Of a stretch of 33,719 bases of DNA, positions 13,161-20,967 are shown piece after piece. The position numbers and the translations under genes were made by a program. Origin of the DNA: a virus; the IMG/VR virus record IMGVR_UViG_3300007735_000641, positions 1 through 33,719 of that record. One strand, given 5' to 3'. Position 1 is the stretch's first letter. Every line of letters begins with the position of its first letter. Under the pieces are notes generated by a model. That model ran no database searches and was not told the origin of the DNA. It worked only from the letters and a program-made list of their open reading frames with translations.

Positions 13161-13190
13161 GTGTCAAGGGGGGGATTCAACCAAAGACAC
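13161..13190 (-). other. GTGTC...GACAC hairpin with a T-arm-like core
   Basis: Between the tail gene stop and the holin start, five-base arms GTGTC and GACAC flank a G-rich core that on the coding strand reads TTGGTTGAATCCCCC, similar to a tRNA T-arm. It could form a leader hairpin upstream of the lysis cassette. No tRNA is attached. Role unknown. Confidence 0.3.
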
Positions 13191-13197
13191 TATATGT

Positions 13198-13812
13198 TTA
13201 TGCGTAAGGCCAGTACGAACTGGCCGAAATGTTTATACTTACCGAACCCTGCAAATCGGGATATCCCCCAGAAGCAGGATCAGAATTTTCGTAAACATCA
13301 CCAGAGGCCCCCCCCCCAGCAAATGAAATTGTATAGCCTCCTACTGGAATATATGATGCGTTCGGCTCTGGGGCGGCATATTCGCTAAACCAGAATTGGG
13401 TATTACCAATACGAACTGGAATATAGTATCTACCACCACTCTGAAGGGCAGAGTGAAAATTATAAGAAAAGAAGTTTCCAGTAGAAATAATGTCAGTAAA
13501 AAAATTATTACTACGCTGTGCGAGAGCAACATATTCATAATTAAAACCTCCAACATAGCACGATAATTCTTCCTCTGTTCCTACTGGAGATGGGAAATTG
13601 TGGGATTCACCAAGAAAAGAAATTGTTTCTGTGCCTCCTCCACCTCCGATTGTATATGAAAGACTTCCAGTTATTATAGCATTCCAAGACTTTACTTTCC
13701 AAAACATACTCATAGCTTCTCGAAGGTTAAAAGCCAAATAGTCCTCGCTATGCTCTGGTGTTCCAGTTGCAATACAATTAGCAAAATAATTTGGGTAAAG
13801 AATTTTTCCCAT
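13198..13812 (-). CDS. Hypothetical structural protein, distal tail/fibre module, 204 aa
   Basis: The protein is rich in Gly, Ser, Tyr and aromatic residues (GSLSYTIGGGGGTETISF, FNYEYVALAQRS, FWFSEYAAPEPNASY) and lacks membrane or catalytic motifs. This composition fits a beta-rich virion protein. It follows the 569-aa fibre gene by about 30 bases and is the last structural gene before the lysis cassette, a common place for receptor-binding or fibre-tip proteins. Function inferred from context only. Confidence 0.5.
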   Translation of the reverse strand: MGKILYPNYFANCIATGTPEHSEDYLAFNLREAMSMFWKVKSWNAIITGSLSYTIGGGGGTETISFLGESHNFPSPVGTEEELSCYVGGFNYEYVALAQRSNNFFTDIISTGNFFSYNFHSALQSGGRYYIPVRIGNTQFWFSEYAAPEPNASYIPVGGYTISFAGGGASGDVYENSDPASGGYPDLQGSVSINISASSYWPYA

Positions 13813-13824
13813 AAGGATTTCTTT

Positions 13825-13838
13825 AGGGCATTTGCCCT
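13825..13838. repeat. Short AGGGCA/TGCCCT inverted repeat between tail genes
   Basis: A six-base stem with a two-base loop lies between the 569-aa fibre gene and the 204-aa gene. It has no following U-tract, so it is not a convincing terminator; a weak processing or attenuation hairpin is possible. Confidence 0.3.
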
Positions 13839-13841
13839 GCG

Positions 13842-15551
13842 TTAATATCCGATGACGGTGATTCGGTAGGTGGCCGTGGCTGGCGTGATATTTCCATTGG
13901 TTGCGTTTACAGCATCAACCTCCAAGCCATTAGCTGTAGTGCAATGGGCTATAAATGCAAGACCATTAGGATTGCTTGCTGGCAAGCCAAGTAAAACTAT
14001 ATCATTTACTTGGCAACCAGTAACTACAACGCTGACGGAGTTGGTTGTGTTTGAATTAACTTGTCCAAAATAAATAGAGGCAGTTGTGGTTAGTGTCCTA
14101 GGAGAAAGAGGGAACACTCCAAAGGTATTTGTGTTGTTATTTACAAGTAAGCCAGTTTGGGTAAGAGCCGAAATTACATTCGTTGAGGTTGGTTGGGTGT
14201 AGGAAAGCAAGCCAATGTTTGTGAGGCCAGAGACAATGTTTGTTCCAGATGGTTTTGCTGTAAGTGCTGAATTATAAAAACCCAATAAGTTACTTTGATG
14301 AGCAAGGCCAGTAGTATGATCTATAACTGGATTAAATCCACTATTATCTAACAAGGTGCGGTTTCCATAATCGTATGAACCAGTTGCAGAAACATCATAT
14401 AATGTTCTGTTAGTTGCATCTACATTACTGCCCGAATCCTCGACAAAAAGGGCATTGGCCTCTGATTTTGTGTAATACGAGGCTTGTGCCGCTGGTACGG
14501 CAGAGCCAGTTGTGATGAGATCACGGCGAACAGTAACATCAGTCTGGAGAACCGTCTTGGGTGTTCCTCCTTGAGTTAGCTCAACCTCAATCTTGGGTGT
14601 GATTGTATCTGCTCCACCTTCGGCAAATAACTCATCAAGTTCTGCAGTTGCCATTGTAACCGTTGTTTGCAAGAATTTACCAAAGATAACTCCACTTGCA
14701 TCAAGGGTAAGGGCAGTCGTTATGTTAGTTAGGCCAAGATTACGCACAAAAGAAATGGAATAGTTGCCAGCGTTATTGCCAATATCCACGCTTACATTTC
14801 CACTACCAATTCCAGTTACCGCACTCAAGGCTTCTGCAAAACTGGTGGCGTTTGCCCCGATGGCTATAGCCGTAGTTGAGTTAGCTCCAAAATTAAGAAC
14901 AAGCGAGCCACCCTCTGCATCTGACCCTATTGCCAGATCGTAAGTTTCATTTTTTGTCGAAGAACCATCTTGAACTTTTGTAAGCGATACAACCCCAGCG
15001 GTAGGAGAGGAAACGAATGTATCTGAATAAACAGCCGGGTTGCGAACCAAACGAATGACTTGCTGGGCGGCAACCGAGGAGGCTGGGAATCTGCGGGTAT
15101 TTACAAGAACCGAGCTAGTTGGGAAAAGGGTGAAGGCAGAGCCACCAAACGACATAGCGGTGTTGAGCGTTGCGGCTGTGATGAGATAGGCAAATTGTTC
15201 TTGTCCGTAGGCCGCTACTCCAACACCAGCACCAGCAATTCCAGAAATAGCGGTATAAACTTGGGCGGGTGTTGCATTGAAAGAAATGGCATTAGAGGTT
15301 ACGCTATTCAGAACTAGCTTAAATTGTCCGTCCGTTGGGTCTGCATCAATCCCACCAATGCCCAATTTAATTGAAGAACCAGTTAAATCTAAATCTCGCA
15401 AAAGTCCACTCTGGTCTCTTTCTTGCAATCGAAGCCGCAGATTATAGGAGTCGTTGCGGGTAAAGGTTGGGAGTGTGCCATTCCTGGCCGACCCTGCGGC
15501 CACCAGGTTTCCGTTGGTTGTGTCGATGTATATGTCTAAACTTTGAGCCAT
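13842..15551 (-). CDS. Tail fibre / baseplate-type protein, 569 aa
   Basis: The N-terminal about 110 residues (DIYIDTTNGNLVAAGS ... TRNDSYNLRLRLQER ... IKLGIGG) resemble the baseplate-binding region of phage upper-baseplate or fibre proteins. The middle is Thr/Ser/Ala-rich beta repeat sequence. Near residue 360-400, YYTKSEANALFVEDSGSN and RTLYDVSATGSYDYGNRTLLD match fibre motifs in which YTKSE and DYGNRTL are typical of trimeric beta structures. The C-terminus (VSVVVTGCQVNDIVLLG ... ATATYRITVIGY) is a small sandwich fold. Likely trimeric and surface-exposed. Confidence 0.7.
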   Translation of the reverse strand: MAQSLDIYIDTTNGNLVAAGSARNGTLPTFTRNDSYNLRLRLQERDQSGLLRDLDLTGSSIKLGIGGIDADPTDGQFKLVLNSVTSNAISFNATPAQVYTAISGIAGAGVGVAAYGQEQFAYLITAATLNTAMSFGGSAFTLFPTSSVLVNTRRFPASSVAAQQVIRLVRNPAVYSDTFVSSPTAGVVSLTKVQDGSSTKNETYDLAIGSDAEGGSLVLNFGANSTTAIAIGANATSFAEALSAVTGIGSGNVSVDIGNNAGNYSISFVRNLGLTNITTALTLDASGVIFGKFLQTTVTMATAELDELFAEGGADTITPKIEVELTQGGTPKTVLQTDVTVRRDLITTGSAVPAAQASYYTKSEANALFVEDSGSNVDATNRTLYDVSATGSYDYGNRTLLDNSGFNPVIDHTTGLAHQSNLLGFYNSALTAKPSGTNIVSGLTNIGLLSYTQPTSTNVISALTQTGLLVNNNTNTFGVFPLSPRTLTTTASIYFGQVNSNTTNSVSVVVTGCQVNDIVLLGLPASNPNGLAFIAHCTTANGLEVDAVNATNGNITPATATYRITVIGY

Positions 15552-15574
15552 TTAAGTGTCCTATTGTGTCAATT

Positions 15575-15838
15575 CTATTCTATGCCAAGAACAATGATTG
15601 TATCTGGGTTTCCGTTGCGACAAACATTGAGCGTTATTTCAGAATACCCACTAATACTTCCACCACTACTAACCACTCCACCAATACTAGAAATTTCGTA
15701 CCCATTCTCTTTTTCTGATATGGCAATTCCAGCACCAGCAAGGGGTTTGGTGCATTCAATCCTTCTTATGATGCTATTAAAGAATCCAAGTGCCAGCCTA
15801 GAGTTTCCGCGTAATTCATTTAGCTTGCCCTCTCTCAT
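15575..15838 (-). CDS. Small hypothetical tail-region protein, 87 aa
   Basis: Start at ATG 15838 through a TAATG stop/start overlap. A helical, basic N-terminus (LNELRGNSRLALGFFNSIIRR) is followed by a Gly/Ser/Ile-rich beta stretch (SSIGGVVSSGGSISGY) and a NPDTIIVLG end. The layout (helix plus beta domain) fits a small baseplate or fibre-adaptor protein. No family recognised. Confidence 0.5.
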   Translation of the reverse strand: MREGKLNELRGNSRLALGFFNSIIRRIECTKPLAGAGIAISEKENGYEISSIGGVVSSGGSISGYSEITLNVCRNGNPDTIIVLGIE

Positions 15839-16500
15839 TATTGTAATGTTCCCCTAGAAATTGTGGCAAGCTGTTGAACTTCGTGAAAGGTGTTTCTAGC
15901 AACCAAGAAAAGCCCACGCCTTTCGCAAGACATAGACAAGAAACAATAGCCACCATATTGAGTCAAAAGGCCAACACCTTCTTGAAAGAACGCTGGCCTT
16001 GGGTCTTTTGGCATTGTTGTTCCATTGATGACTTCAGGCATTTTTATTGTTGTGGTAAATAGCGGGGCTTGTTGTAAGCCATTATTTTGTGAAAGTTGAC
16101 CAGCCATAAACTCTGTTTCACTTACATCAGTCACATACTCTGCTTCGATAACTAATGGCGGGCCATATACACCCTCGCCAGCAGTTGGGATAAGCCTTAT
16201 GATGGGAGGAGGCAGACCAGTTGAAGTGGTAAGCCCAACATATACCACAGACATTGTAGTTAGTCCGCCATCTGTCTCATCAAAGGAAATGGTCTCTACG
16301 GCCATTCTGGAATATTTTGGAGTTGCTGTAGAGAATGAGGAATGAATTGTATCTCTTGCTGGGGCAAGCGTTACCCTATCAGCAGTTCTAATTATATAGA
16401 CTTCTATAATGGTTTCTAGGCCGACCAGGTCTTTTTGATAGTTTTGCCTTCGCAAAACCTTTTGACCAGAAATAGGGGAGCCAATAATAGCTTCACTCAT
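15838..16500 (-). CDS. Hypothetical distal-tail protein, 220 aa
   Basis: TAATG couplings join it to the tape-measure gene upstream and the 87-aa gene downstream. The sequence is beta-rich with TIIEVYIIRTADRVTL, MAVETISFDETDGGLTT, and GYCFLSMSCERRGLFLVARN near the C-terminus. In siphophages this position, directly after the tape measure, is usually held by distal-tail or baseplate-hub proteins. No signature motif confirms that; the assignment rests on gene order. Confidence 0.5.
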   Translation of the reverse strand: MSEAIIGSPISGQKVLRRQNYQKDLVGLETIIEVYIIRTADRVTLAPARDTIHSSFSTATPKYSRMAVETISFDETDGGLTTMSVVYVGLTTSTGLPPPIIRLIPTAGEGVYGPPLVIEAEYVTDVSETEFMAGQLSQNNGLQQAPLFTTTIKMPEVINGTTMPKDPRPAFFQEGVGLLTQYGGYCFLSMSCERRGLFLVARNTFHEVQQLATISRGTLQ

Positions 16501-17912
16501 TATTGAACTCCAGCACCAGATGTCACAAGTGGTGCAGATGAAAGCTGAGTTAGGATTTTTTCGATAGACCTCATGATGCTTGGAGTTCCCTGCTTATTCC
16601 CTTGCATTATTTCCTCAGATCTACTTCTTGCTATTTGTGCTGGCTCAACTCCAGATGCTGTCCCTGCAAGTTTTTCTCCAAGGGTTGGCATCTCTGTGGC
16701 CGCCACTCTTGTAGCCATTCTAACTCTAACATCTTGCATCGTTACCGGCCTTCCCTCGGCTTTAGAAAGCCTATCAGCTTCTGATTTTAATATTGCCTCT
16801 TGAGTCCTAAAATCTTCCTTTGAAACCTGGGTCTTTCTGGATTTCCTTGCTTGGTTTAAGGCCATGGAGCCACCCCTGGAAGCCCCCAGAATAGCAACAT
16901 CAGCCCCAGTTTTGTCCTCAAAGTCCTTTTTTGCCTGTGCATCTTGTTCGGATATCTTCTGAGCCGCTTTTCTGGATGAATCTGTAATTTGCCTGTTTGC
17001 TTCTTCGGCCGCCTTAATTTTCTCATCCTGGGCATCCTTAAAGTCCTTGGCGCCCTTCTCAAACAATGCCTCTTCTTGTTTGATTAGACTATCTGTGAGT
17101 TTGATTGAAAGCCTTGCAGATTCTTCATCACCCTTCTTTCTTTCCTCAAAGACTTTTTTGTCTGTTTCTTTTTCTTTCTTGAGTCTTAATGCCCTTAGTT
17201 TATCTGCCTGTTCTTCCCTGGCAAGATTGGCCATCTCAAGCTTTTGCTGTGAAGTAAGTGCATCATTGGTCTCAATCTGGCCAAGCTTTTTCCTTGTCTC
17301 AATATTGATCTTAAAGACTTCAGCCATTTCACCATCTAAGTCCATGATGATTTTCTGCTGGGCAATTCTCTCTGCCTCTTGCTGGGTAAGCTTATCGCCA
17401 AGGGAAATCCTGGTCTCAACTGCCCTTACAAAAGCCTTTGCCGCTTTGTCTGCGTCATCATTAAAGAAGAACGCGGCTATGGAGTTCATTGTTCCCTGGC
17501 CTCCGATTGCCGACTTGCTTTCATTGATGGCATTGGTAAGGGATTGCATCTTTTGTATTGTTCCCTCAATGCTGTCTCCAGCCTTGGCTCCAACTGCTTT
17601 ATTCAGAGTCTCTGCAAGCTTGTCCGATTCCTCCTGGGCATCAACCAGCCCTCTGGTCATTTTATCAACTGCAAGATATGCCGCCACTCCAAAGCCACCA
17701 AAGCCAGCCGCACCAGCCAAGCCTTTAATAACCTTGCCTAAAGTCAATCCCCTTGCTCCAGCCTGTAATATACTTTTAGCCAGGCCATCCATTCCAACGC
17801 TTGTCCTCTGGGATTCGGCTCTAAGGCTGGCCAAGTATGATCTAAGCCTGTCCACATTCTGAGCAGACTTTTGCGTATGGACAAGAAGCTCTCCTTCTGC
17901 AATCTTCTTCAT
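16500..17912 (-). CDS. Tape-measure-like protein, 470 aa
   Basis: Residues about 50-85 form a hydrophobic, glycine-rich helix (VIKGLAGAAGFGGFGVAAYL), typical of the membrane-interacting part of tape measure proteins. Most of the rest (about 95-380) is charged coiled coil (QIETNDALTSQQKLEMANLA, KEDFRTQEAILKSEADRL). At about 0.15 nm per residue a 470-residue helix would give a tail near 70 nm, an estimate from family rules. It follows the chaperone cluster and the 239-aa gene, as expected in siphoviruses. The ATGA start overlaps the preceding stop. Confidence 0.7.
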   Translation of the reverse strand: MKKIAEGELLVHTQKSAQNVDRLRSYLASLRAESQRTSVGMDGLAKSILQAGARGLTLGKVIKGLAGAAGFGGFGVAAYLAVDKMTRGLVDAQEESDKLAETLNKAVGAKAGDSIEGTIQKMQSLTNAINESKSAIGGQGTMNSIAAFFFNDDADKAAKAFVRAVETRISLGDKLTQQEAERIAQQKIIMDLDGEMAEVFKINIETRKKLGQIETNDALTSQQKLEMANLAREEQADKLRALRLKKEKETDKKVFEERKKGDEESARLSIKLTDSLIKQEEALFEKGAKDFKDAQDEKIKAAEEANRQITDSSRKAAQKISEQDAQAKKDFEDKTGADVAILGASRGGSMALNQARKSRKTQVSKEDFRTQEAILKSEADRLSKAEGRPVTMQDVRVRMATRVAATEMPTLGEKLAGTASGVEPAQIARSRSEEIMQGNKQGTPSIMRSIEKILTQLSSAPLVTSGAGVQ

Positions 17913-18628
17913 GACATTAAACTCTTGTCAGCCCTCTCCTGTATTTTTCTGAATATATAAACCATCATATCTTCTGTTTCCTCATCCACAGCCTTTTGTA
18001 ATGCTGTATTTAGCCTGGATTCAATAGACACCGGCCCCTTTGTAAATGTCCTGGGGTTGGCTGTTGAATAGAAATATGCCCTCATAGTTTCACCAGGAGT
18101 TGCCCTTACCCCACCACCAAAGCTAGCTGTTCCCTTTTTGCCCCTTAATTTTGCAGAGTCTTGGGCTCCACCTGCCTGTTTGAAAACTCTCAATGCTGGC
18201 AACCATCCAGATTTCAAATAACCAACTGCACTGCCCAGGGCTTTGAATGTTTTCCTTATGTATGCCTTCATTGATGCCCCACCAAGCCCACCCCCAGGAG
18301 GGTTCCCTGTTGGCCTTCTGCCCATCCTTATATTCCTTCTATAATTAGCTATTCTATACCCATCCATGGTTCCATGGACAACCCTTTGTCTTGGCCTTGT
18401 AATCCTGGTTACACCTGTTTTCTTGTTTGTTCTTGCCCTCATCACCGTGGCATTCCTAGAGAATAATGATCTTAGAGCCCCCAAGCTGGCCTTTTCTGTA
18501 TTTACTATTGCCTTCATGAGGATATTAGCAGAACGCCTATTTAGCTCATTGGTTATATCTTTTCTGGCCAGGGGAACATACTGCTCCAGCCTTCTTTCAA
18601 ATTGTCTGGTATCTAGTTTGAAGCTCAT
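17909..18628 (-). CDS. Basic hypothetical tail protein, 239 aa
   Basis: The start ATGA overlaps the frameshifted chaperone stop. The protein is highly basic with helical N- and C-terminal parts (FKLDTRQFERRLEQYV; EDMMVYIFRKIQERADKS) and a glycine-rich middle (GNPPGGGLGGASMKAYI). It lies between the chaperone and the tape measure, where minor tail or tail-completion proteins are encoded. The long N-terminal amphipathic helix resembles HK97 gp10-type tail-completion proteins, but the resemblance is weak. Confidence 0.5.
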   Translation of the reverse strand: MSFKLDTRQFERRLEQYVPLARKDITNELNRRSANILMKAIVNTEKASLGALRSLFSRNATVMRARTNKKTGVTRITRPRQRVVHGTMDGYRIANYRRNIRMGRRPTGNPPGGGLGGASMKAYIRKTFKALGSAVGYLKSGWLPALRVFKQAGGAQDSAKLRGKKGTASFGGGVRATPGETMRAYFYSTANPRTFTKGPVSIESRLNTALQKAVDEETEDMMVYIFRKIQERADKSLMS

Positions 18629-19208
18629 AAGCCTAGTTGTTTTTCAAGTTCCTTAATATTTGTAGTCTCCCAATAACCTCTCCTTCTCAACTTAACTCCA
18701 GACATCCATAGGTGAACATGGTTTGCTTGGTGGAATAAACTGATTGGAAGCTCCCACATAATATATTCAATGCTCCAGCCTGTTCTTTGCGCCAACGAGA
18801 ATACAGATGCCGCTATTCCAGTTGGCTGTGTTAGTTTCCCTGGGTTGTTGCCCCTGGGGTTGGGATAGGCTCAACCTGCCCCCTGTTTCCCTCATCAAGA
18901 ATGGATGCAACAAGACTGCTTGCATTCTCCCTGTCTGAATCTGTTTTATCTGCAATCCAATCAAGAATAGATTCTCTGAATAGGTCTTTATTCCAGCAAA
19001 GCCTGATTGCCTCTTTCCTATTTTTCTGAATCTGAATATGAAGGAACACAAAAGCCCAGACAAAGAATGCAGTTGAATCCTCATCACTCCTGGCCTGTAT
19101 CATAAGAAGCCTAGAGCCCTCTGTATATGGAGCAAGGCATTCACCCTTAAACTGCCTTTGTGGAGCCACAAAAGCTGATTCTAATACTTCTTCTAGGATT
19201 TCATTCAT
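18625..19208 (-). CDS. Tail assembly chaperone, -1 frameshift product (G-T type), 194 aa
   Basis: The zero-frame protein ends at TAA 18833-18831. The heptamer GGGAAAC (18840-18834) sits directly before that stop and allows both tRNAs to slip back (GGA AAC to GGG AAA). The -1 frame then reads 69 further codons to TGA 18625, with QPTGIAASVFSLAQRTGWS, IEYIMWELPISLF and VKLRRRGYW motifs typical of the T-like half of siphophage chaperones. The product would be 194 aa. In lambda-like phages both forms load the tape measure during tail assembly. The downstream gene starts inside the -1 stop. Confidence 0.8.
18831..19208 (-). CDS. Tail assembly chaperone, short form (G type), 125 aa
   Basis: Unshifted translation from ATG 19208 stops at TAA after the slippery site. 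The protein (MNEILEEVLESAFVAP ... LIQARSDEDSTAFFVWAFVF ... ESILDWIADKTDSDRENAS) is acidic and helical with a flexible Gly/Pro/Thr-rich end (EPIPTPGATTQGN). It follows the 125-aa gene at 19582-19205 with an ATGA overlap. Both forms are expected to be made. Confidence 0.75.
   Translation of the reverse strand: MNEILEEVLESAFVAPQRQFKGECLAPYTEGSRLLMIQARSDEDSTAFFVWAFVFLHIQIQKNRKEAIRLCWNKDLFRESILDWIADKTDSDRENASSLVASILDEGNRGQVEPIPTPGATTQGN
18834..18840 (-). promoter_or_regulatory. Slippery heptamer GGGAAAC for -1 programmed frameshifting
   Basis: Zero-frame codons CAG GGA AAC TAA allow GGGAAA pairing after a one-base slip, and the -1 frame is open for 69 codons beyond. Lambda uses GGGAAAG in the equivalent gene. 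A downstream pseudoknot was not resolved by eye. Confidence 0.75.
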
Positions 19209-19582
19209 ATATGTCTTAAAAGTGCCTTCTTTCTTTCTGGGCTGGCATTCTCCGGCACCATGAGGGTTTGCCCACCTATCTGGATAATTCTTATTGGCTC
19301 TGCACGCTTTACGAGACCAAGAAGTGTCTCACGATTCTCGAGAGCCGCTCTAACATATCTAATTGGAGATTCTTGATCAGACTGCATATCTGCCCAGGTT
19401 CTTTCCATTTCTTTTTTTGCAATGTCTCCATTGCCATCAGATATGAACCAAAATGTTACTTGTTGGTGTCCATCTTTAATTACCCTGGTTACAGGGTCAA
19501 CGGGTCTAGGCTTTGCACCAAAGGCCGCAACAGCAGATGCAACTTTGAGATTTGTTGTTCCCCAGTAAGTATGGCCTTCCAT
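19205..19582 (-). CDS. Hypothetical tail protein upstream of the chaperones, 125 aa
   Basis: The protein starts MEGHTYWGTTNLKVASAVAAFGAK, has VTFWFISDGNGDIAKKEMER and ends ASPERKKALLRHI. It is an alpha/beta soluble protein without a recognised motif. It lies between the probable tail tube and the chaperones with an ATGA coupling, so a tail-assembly or tail-termination role is plausible. A T-arm-like hairpin (19599-19615) lies just upstream of its start and no clear ribosome-binding site is visible. Confidence 0.5.
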   Translation of the reverse strand: MEGHTYWGTTNLKVASAVAAFGAKPRPVDPVTRVIKDGHQQVTFWFISDGNGDIAKKEMERTWADMQSDQESPIRYVRAALENRETLLGLVKRAEPIRIIQIGGQTLMVPENASPERKKALLRHI

Positions 19583-19598
19583 TTTAGGATTTTATGAT

Positions 19599-19615
19599 CT
19601 GGGGATTGAACCCAG
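19599..19615 (-). other. tRNA T-arm-like hairpin upstream of a tail gene
   Basis: On the coding strand CTGGGTTCAATCCCCAG forms a five-base stem around a seven-base TTCAATC loop, exactly the layout of a tRNA T-arm. No matching acceptor, D-arm or anticodon arm is seen upstream, so it is not a tRNA gene. It may be a remnant, an attachment-like fragment or a translational leader hairpin. Confidence 0.35.
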
Positions 19616-19625
19616 TATTCTTTAA

Positions 19626-19970
19626 TTAGCTTACGTTAGGGTAACCAGTAGCACTGATGTCCAGGGTAACAAAGGCATCATTGCTCTTGTTAATGGTGAT
19701 GGAATCAATGCGGGTTGTTCCAAGGGTGGTGGCATTAGCTAGGGCGGCCAAGGCGGCTCCAGCAGTCACACCATAAGTACCAGTTACAGCAACAGATAGG
19801 CTGTATCCAGTGGTTGCATTATAATATGCAACGCCAACAATGTCGCCAGTTCTATCGCGAATTTCACTTTTTTCAACATTGCGTGTTTCACTGAAGCTTT
19901 GAACCAATCCAAGTCCTTCAGCGGTTGCACCGAATACAAGTCCGGCTTGTCCAATAGTCGTTGCGGGCAT
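19626..19970 (-). CDS. Probable major tail tube-like protein, 114 aa
   Basis: The protein is beta-rich and polar with repeated Ala/Gly/Thr segments: IGQAGLVFGATAEGLGLVQS, VEKSEIRDRTGDIVGVAYY, GYSLSVAVTGTYGVTAG and SNDAFVTLDISATGYPN. Alternating strands with short loops and the position just before the chaperone genes fit a small major tail protein that polymerises around the tape measure. Shorter than classic lambda gpV; identification rests on position and composition. Confidence 0.55.
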   Translation of the reverse strand: MPATTIGQAGLVFGATAEGLGLVQSFSETRNVEKSEIRDRTGDIVGVAYYNATTGYSLSVAVTGTYGVTAGAALAALANATTLGTTRIDSITINKSNDAFVTLDISATGYPNVS

Positions 19971-19993
19971 AGTAATGTCTCCTTTATGTCAAG

Positions 19994-20227
19994 TTAGGGT
20001 TTAGTAAGAAATTTTGATTTGATTATTTCCCATCCAATGGTGAATAGGAATCCACATACAGCAACCATTCCAAGCATTCTGTGCTTCAGAATCTCCAGGG
20101 TATTTACTCTGTTCACAAGGTCTGCATACCTGGAAAGGCTCATTTCAAGCATGGCTCCAATATTCTTTTGGCGTTCCTCCATCCTGGCCAGGCGCTCCTT
20201 TATCTCACTTGAGTCATTTTCACTCAT
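19994..20227 (-). CDS. Small coiled-coil membrane protein (XhlA-like), 77 aa
   Basis: Residues 1-45 are an acidic heptad-type helix (SEIKERLARMEERQKN ... YADLVNRVNTLEIL), followed by one membrane segment (MLGMVAVCGFLFTIGWEII) and a short basic end. This layout resembles XhlA/hemolysin-type membrane proteins associated with lysis or with membrane-bound tail proteins. The ATG at 20227 overlaps the previous stop (ATGA). It lies in a cluster with a micro-lipoprotein, which raises the possibility of a second lysis-type unit. Confidence 0.55.
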   Translation of the reverse strand: MSENDSSEIKERLARMEERQKNIGAMLEMSLSRYADLVNRVNTLEILKHRMLGMVAVCGFLFTIGWEIIKSKFLTKP

Positions 20228-20373
20228 AGTTCTGAACCTGCCTCTGTGACTCTAATGAACCATTCACCACCCTCATCTTGGTAAGCCTCAATAAATCCCT
20301 CATCAAAAAGATAAGATAATGCCCCAATCTTCTCCTCATCGGATACTTTTGACCAATCAACCTCAGAACTCAC
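20224..20373 (-). CDS. Small GTG-start hypothetical protein, 49 aa
   Basis: Start at GTG 20373, giving a GTGA overlap with the lipoprotein stop; its own stop overlaps the next ATG. The protein begins MSSEVDWSKVSDEEKIGALSY, contains LFDEGFIEAYQDE and ends EAGSEL. It looks like one compact helix-turn or winged-helix domain. Coupling at both ends is the main evidence. Function unknown. Confidence 0.55.
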   Translation of the reverse strand: MSSEVDWSKVSDEEKIGALSYLFDEGFIEAYQDEGGEWFIRVTEAGSEL

Positions 20374-20498
20374 AGAACTCCAGCCCTCTGGGCATCTCCC
20401 ATGGTTGGGGTGTTGGGGTATTTGGTGGGGTAGCTATCTTTCTGCACCTGCACTGGAGAGCAAGAGCAGAGCAAGAGGGTGAGGAGGAGGATGGGCAT
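20370..20498 (-). CDS. Predicted 42-aa micro-lipoprotein
   Basis: The ATG at 20498 directly follows the TAA of the 152-aa gene. The N-terminus MPILLLTLLLCSCSP is a very short hydrophobic signal ending in a LLLC or LCSC lipobox; the mature part is Pro/Tyr-rich (QKDSYPTKYPNTP), as in Rz1-type outer-membrane spanins. The N-terminus lacks the usual basic residues. The GTGA coupling to the next gene supports translation. Likely acylated and small; spanin role inferred. Confidence 0.6.
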   Translation of the reverse strand: MPILLLTLLLCSCSPVQVQKDSYPTKYPNTPTMGDAQRAGVL

Positions 20499-20957
20499 TT
20501 AAGCTTCAACCATAGACCAAGCCGCTAAAGTATTTATTGCGTCATAACCAATACTCAAACCAGTTGGAACAACTTGAATATTATATTTTTCTCCAACTGA
20601 AACTTGCCTAATCAAACAACTTGAAGTTGGATATAGCGAACCGCCTCCCGGAACTTCAAGCTCATAAAAAACATCAACAACGCCCCCAGTTTCCTCACTT
20701 AATAGAGTAGTCATTAAAGACATTCCTTCCCAAGCTGCTCCTTGAGAACCAAGGCTTAATGAAATAATTACAACACCATTTTTCTTTATTTCAATTTGAG
20801 TTCGCCCATTCGAATCATAAATATAGGAAAACATTGACCCATTATTAAATGTTGGATTTTCCGACCAATATACATCTCCACTTACCGTTCCCGATACCCC
20901 TTGGTCCCATTCTGTCCTAATTGATGATTTGGTTGGGATTGATTTATAGAGAGGCAT
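20499..20957 (-). CDS. Hypothetical virion-associated protein, 152 aa
   Basis: The protein is beta-rich with aromatic and Gly/Ser segments (TVSGDVYWSENPTFN, FSYIYDSNGRTQIEI, YELEVPGGGSLYP, YNIQVVPTGLSIGYD). No catalytic motif or membrane segment. It follows the repeat-rich 400-aa gene by 10 bases and precedes the micro-lipoprotein gene without a gap. A tail or fibre accessory role is inferred from composition and place. Confidence 0.5.
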   Translation of the reverse strand: MPLYKSIPTKSSIRTEWDQGVSGTVSGDVYWSENPTFNNGSMFSYIYDSNGRTQIEIKKNGVVIISLSLGSQGAAWEGMSLMTTLLSEETGGVVDVFYELEVPGGGSLYPTSSCLIRQVSVGEKYNIQVVPTGLSIGYDAINTLAAWSMVEA

Positions 20958-20967
20958 TGCCTACTCC

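Noticed and set aside
17047-17862. Long 271-codon open frame on the plus strand
   Set aside because: It is antisense to the tape-measure gene; its Ser/Leu-rich composition is what a Lys/Glu/Ala-rich coiled coil gives on the opposite strand.
18767-19087. 106-codon frame overlapping the chaperone gene
   Set aside because: It is the +1 frame shadow of the chaperone; the -1 frame carries the conserved continuation after GGGAAAC.
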